64,000 nt of DNA. Source: Echinometra lucunter. Taxonomy: Eukaryota; Echinodermata; Echinoidea; Camarodonta; Echinometridae. The stretch is taken from assembly GCA_029962745.1 (NCBI GenBank), contig CM057158.1, forward strand, positions 7,258,179 through 7,322,178. The letters are read 5' to 3'. Each line of letters opens with the position of its first letter. Within the stretch, counting starts at the first letter, position 1. The notes beneath the pieces were generated by a model, which saw only the letters and a list, made by a program, of their open reading frames with translations, had not been told where the DNA came from and did not search any database. This document shows positions 61,056 through 64,000 of this stretch, piece after piece. The position numbers and the translations under genes were made by a program.

Positions 61056-61929
61056 TTGAGAAATTGTTTTTCAGATAGTGTTTTTTTGTTGTGGTTGTTG
61101 TTTACTTCTGAGCAAACCAACTTCAAAGCAGTTCCTCCTTTTTGCATTACTGATCACCAACCAAAACTCATCCAGGGCCATTGTAAAGACCCAATGTCAG
61201 ATCTAAACCCAAATACTGGTAGAGGTGGACTGTTTTAAGGCTTGTTCACATTGAAGCTGTACACCCCCATGGTAAACCTGTGTAATTTTTTTGCATGTAA
61301 AGCAATGCTATATGAGGGGACAAAAAAAAAAAAAAAAAAAAAACCTGCCAAGGCAAAAGACATCTTTTTTGCCTCCTGACTGCAAAATGGGGCAGACCAA
61401 TCAAATTCTTATTAAGTTGGTGCAAAGCATGATGTCACAAGTTTGCCTGCGCAAATTTTGGCAAAAATCTCTTCTATTTAGCGTGAACTATTATTGATGC
61501 GTTAATGCACATCTCGTTATTATAAGTGGTGCGGTAGAAGCAGGAAATGCTGGTGTTTTCCGCAGGGGTTTGCCACCAGGTAGTTGAATGAACCTGTATT
61601 TTCCAGGAAAGACAATTCCGAGTTTTGGTTATGACCATAAATGTATTTTCTTACAGAATCACGTGAACCACAGTGTTTTGTACGGCACAGCAGGTAAATG
61701 CTATGTGCTGAACATTTTAGATATATTCAGGTATATATTCATAGCAAGGTTATGACGATTGTAAGATATGAATATGAAGCTTTTTTCCCAACCCATGTGC
61801 AGAACAGACTGCCAGAACTTATTGCTTCCTCTGTTAATGTGAGTTATGCTTTTCAGTGCATGTGATTTCCAACAGTATTTGGTGAATTATGCATATTTTG
61901 CTGATCTAAACAACCCACCGACAGCATGA

Positions 61930-62025
61930 TGAAAAAAAAAATATTCCATGTTTCCTTTACCATCAAAATATTCCATGTTCCCTTTACCATAAAAATATTC
62001 CATGTTTCCTCTACCATCAAAATGG
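61930..62025. repeat. Tandem repeat, ~28-30 bp unit, three copies
   Basis: Three copies of aaaatattccatgtttcctt followed by taccatc, with few differences, so this is a recent expansion. Confidence 0.9.
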
Positions 62026-62579
62026 AACTGCACTGTTAGAATTAATTCTAAAGCTTCAAGCAGAGACATGTTAAGAGAATCCCTGCTTCAAGCCAGGACA
62101 GCCATTTGAAATCCTCCCCTATCCTCCCTGTAATCCCCCTGCTGAAGCAAGACTTTGGACAAAGGTCTCAAGATAAATTAGACAAAGGTCATAGACAAAG
62201 CCCATTGCCAAGAAGGAGATTGATACAATAGCCATCCTGTCAAGGTCAAAGGCCATTGAAGGGGGAAAGATAAAAGGGAGAGGGGTCTCTTGGAGGTGTT
62301 AATTATAGAGAAGAGGGGTTATTAGGGGTGTTGTACTATAGATACAGTACCCTGATACCCACATTATTATACTGCTTGAGTCATTGCCAGGTATTCTCTC
62401 TCTACAGACAGTTGTTTCTGAAGAGATTGGCAGAATAATGCTAGGAGAAAGAGGCCATGTATGTTACCTATCTTTAGGTACACATCACGGAGTCACGCTA
62501 TCATGGGGTCAGTCTAGGAAATGTTGAAGTAACGAGGAGTTTTGCTTTATCTCATTGTGGAATGAATGTCACAATTTTA

Positions 62580-62763
62580 GGTCACTGTGAATTTTCAAGT
62601 TCATGTGCCCCTTACTAACTCCACCCTCGGGGAAAAGTGAGGAGCTGGAGGCCCCCCCCCCCCCCCCCCCCCCCCCCGTCACTGTGAATATTAAAAGTTC
62701 ATGTGCCCCTTACTAACTCCACCCTCAGTGAAAAGTGAGGAGCCGGAGGCCCCCCCCCCCCTG
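62580..62763. repeat. Tandem duplication of ~90 bp ending in poly-C
   Basis: Two units start gtcactgtgaat (62581 and 62678), share catgtgccccttactaactc and end ggaggc then poly-C. The first poly-C is about 26 long and the second about 12. The homopolymer lengths are unlikely to be accurate. Confidence 0.85.
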
Positions 62764-62899
62764 CATTCTCTAGTACTTGTGAATTTTAGAGGGTCATTTG
62801 GCCGCTTGCCGCCATATGACACCCCCTGTCAGTACTGAGACTTGTTACAAATCAGAATGATTAATTACACAAGCTGCTGGATCCATAAGGCCCCACTCT

Positions 62900-63182
62900 T
62901 CTACTCATGTAAACTTCTTCAGATACACAATCTTTCAACCTGGAAATTTTTGTTTCAACTCACTAGATATAAGCTACCCGACCCCATGTCTTCTTTGTTT
63001 GTAATGAATTATTCCTATTAGGCACGACAAGCCATTCTTATCACCTTCCATGAACAGTTTTTTCACACGGTACAATTATAGCCACTGGATCGTTATAATT
63101 GTGGAATAATCTCCCAACAGACTTGACAATACCAGCTCATGGTCTTCAAACATTCCTTTTAAACACATACCTTAAGCTCTAA
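62900..63182 (+). pseudogene. Decayed LINE reverse-transcriptase C-terminal region (CR1/L2 type)
   Basis: The plus strand reads KLLQIHNLSTWKFLFQLTRY then KLPDPMSSLFVMNYSY, a stop, and ARQAILITFHEQFFHTVQL. After further damage comes LWNNLPTDLTIP and FLLNTYLKL with a stop at 63180-63182. This is the usual tail of CR1/L2-type proteins (LL.I..L...KF.F.......LP..F......Y..R.......LWN.LP). Stops and at least one frameshift show that it is inactive. It is followed by its own 3' tail. Confidence 0.72.
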
Positions 63183-63475
63183 TATGATTTACAAAGTAAA
63201 ATAGACTGCTCTTAGGGGATCTATAAGTTACAACTGAGCTTATTTTAATAGATTCCCTCATATTTCACCACAAATGTACTTCTCTGATTTCATTTAAAAC
63301 ACCTTCCAATTGTATTTATATTTCCTTGTGTTACTTTGACTGTTATTATTACTCTCATGGACTGATGGAATTGTATGTATATGATTTTTTACATCTCATA
63401 GAACAATTTATTCATTTTTATTGCTTATGATATATCATGCAATGATTGTGAAATATGAAAATAAACTAAACTAAA
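63183..63475 (+). mobile_element. LINE 3' tail, same family as 5250-5545
   Basis: Directly follows the LINE stop codon and ends near gaaaataaactaaactaaaa, an A-rich terminus. Its homology with 5250-5545 defines the family's 3' untranslated region. Confidence 0.72.
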
Positions 63476-64000
63476 ATTGAAAACTTAAATAAAATTGTTG
63501 GTAATTGAATAATATTTAGCTTCTATTAACATTATTCACAGTTAACCTTGAAGCCAAATTGATTAAATTAAATGATAATAACAACTGTTTGTTGAAACTT
63601 ACCGTGAAGTAGGCTAGGAAGATAAAAATCTTATGGTTACAGAATGTTATTGAAAGGTAGAGTTGTCTGCTCATACTCCACAGTAAATTCAAAGAGTTTG
63701 CTGTAAGGATGATGAAAGAAAATTCTAGAGGGATGTATATCCACATTTAGAATTTCAAAAACTATTGCAAAAGTCCACAAAAATCTCCAAAATAATGTCA
63801 AAGATGATAAAAAAAATGATGTTGAAGTTTAAATCTAGGATAAGATTTAAGCATTCTCCAAGTTTGATAACAATCAGATGGTGGTAGCTGAGAATTTATC
63901 CGCTTATGGCTCCGTGCTGTTGATCGGGATAAATTCTTGATGAATTCTAATCCAATCTGTGAGAGCTTCCAACTTTTATACTAATCTTACACCCCCGGAA
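63476..64000. other. Intronic, no recognisable feature
   Basis: AT-rich sequence to the window end, presumed GMDS intron 3. Confidence 0.5.

Larger units (their letters stand above)
60331..62900. other. GMDS: GMDS intron 3 (start), with minor repeats
   Basis: AT-rich intron sequence. It contains a degenerate repeat at 60640-61060, poly-A at about 61322-61343, a 3-unit tandem repeat at 61930-62025 and a poly-C-bearing duplication at 62580-62763. No exon was found. Confidence 0.6.

Noticed and set aside
1..64000. CRISPR array, prophage, rRNA or bacterial operon
   Set aside because: None seen. The tandem repeats lack constant repeats with unique spacers, and the splice sites and SINEs show eukaryotic DNA.

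Overview
This is eukaryotic nuclear DNA: AT-rich, intron-dominated, dense in microsatellites (GA, AAT, AAG, poly-C/G) and packed with small decayed mobile elements. There are no bacterial operons, CRISPR arrays, rRNA genes or convincing functional tRNA genes. The tRNA-headed SINEs, the non-autonomous DNA transposons and the large introns suggest a marine invertebrate deuterostome, most plausibly a sea urchin or other echinoderm. The organism is an inference; nothing in the window proves it.

Two protein-coding genes can be supported, arranged head to head around a CpG-rich interval at about 38.05-38.67 kb. To the right, on the + strand, are the first three coding exons of GDP-mannose 4,6-dehydratase (GMDS), at 38672-38731, 59550-59594 and 60243-60330. 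Intron 1 is about 20.8 kb and the gene runs off the right edge. To the left, on the - strand, is an unnamed gene for a SAM-domain protein. One SAM domain lies in an exon at 37831-38053 and a second in an exon at 557-754. Their splice phases match across an intron of about 37 kb, and the gene runs off the left edge. A short phase-compatible segment at 6550-6593 could be an alternative 3' terminal exon.

Everything else is intron or intergenic DNA shaped by repeats. Supported elements include a hAT-like element with an 8-bp target duplication (4061-4609), a Tc1/mariner-like relic with a broken transposase (9668-10602), several MITEs, four tRNA-related SINE copies, and 3' ends of CR1/L2-type LINEs (57.7 kb, 62.9-63.5 kb, and a 3' tail at 5.25 kb). 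There is also a degenerate ~22-bp minisatellite (40.46-44.06 kb) split by a TTAA-flanked element that itself contains a TA-flanked element. A ~0.9 kb near-complete foldback lies at 44.14-45.04 kb and a 1.1 kb long-TIR element at 49.8-50.9 kb. The assembly gap of exactly 500 N (51350-51849) has the same 12 bases on both sides and is probably a false or zero-length gap.

No wholly new biochemical system is evident. The most unusual structures are the modular foldback at 44 kb, the mirror-image minisatellite at 15.8-16.2 kb, the nested insertions at 41-42 kb and the divergent SAM/GMDS gene pair.
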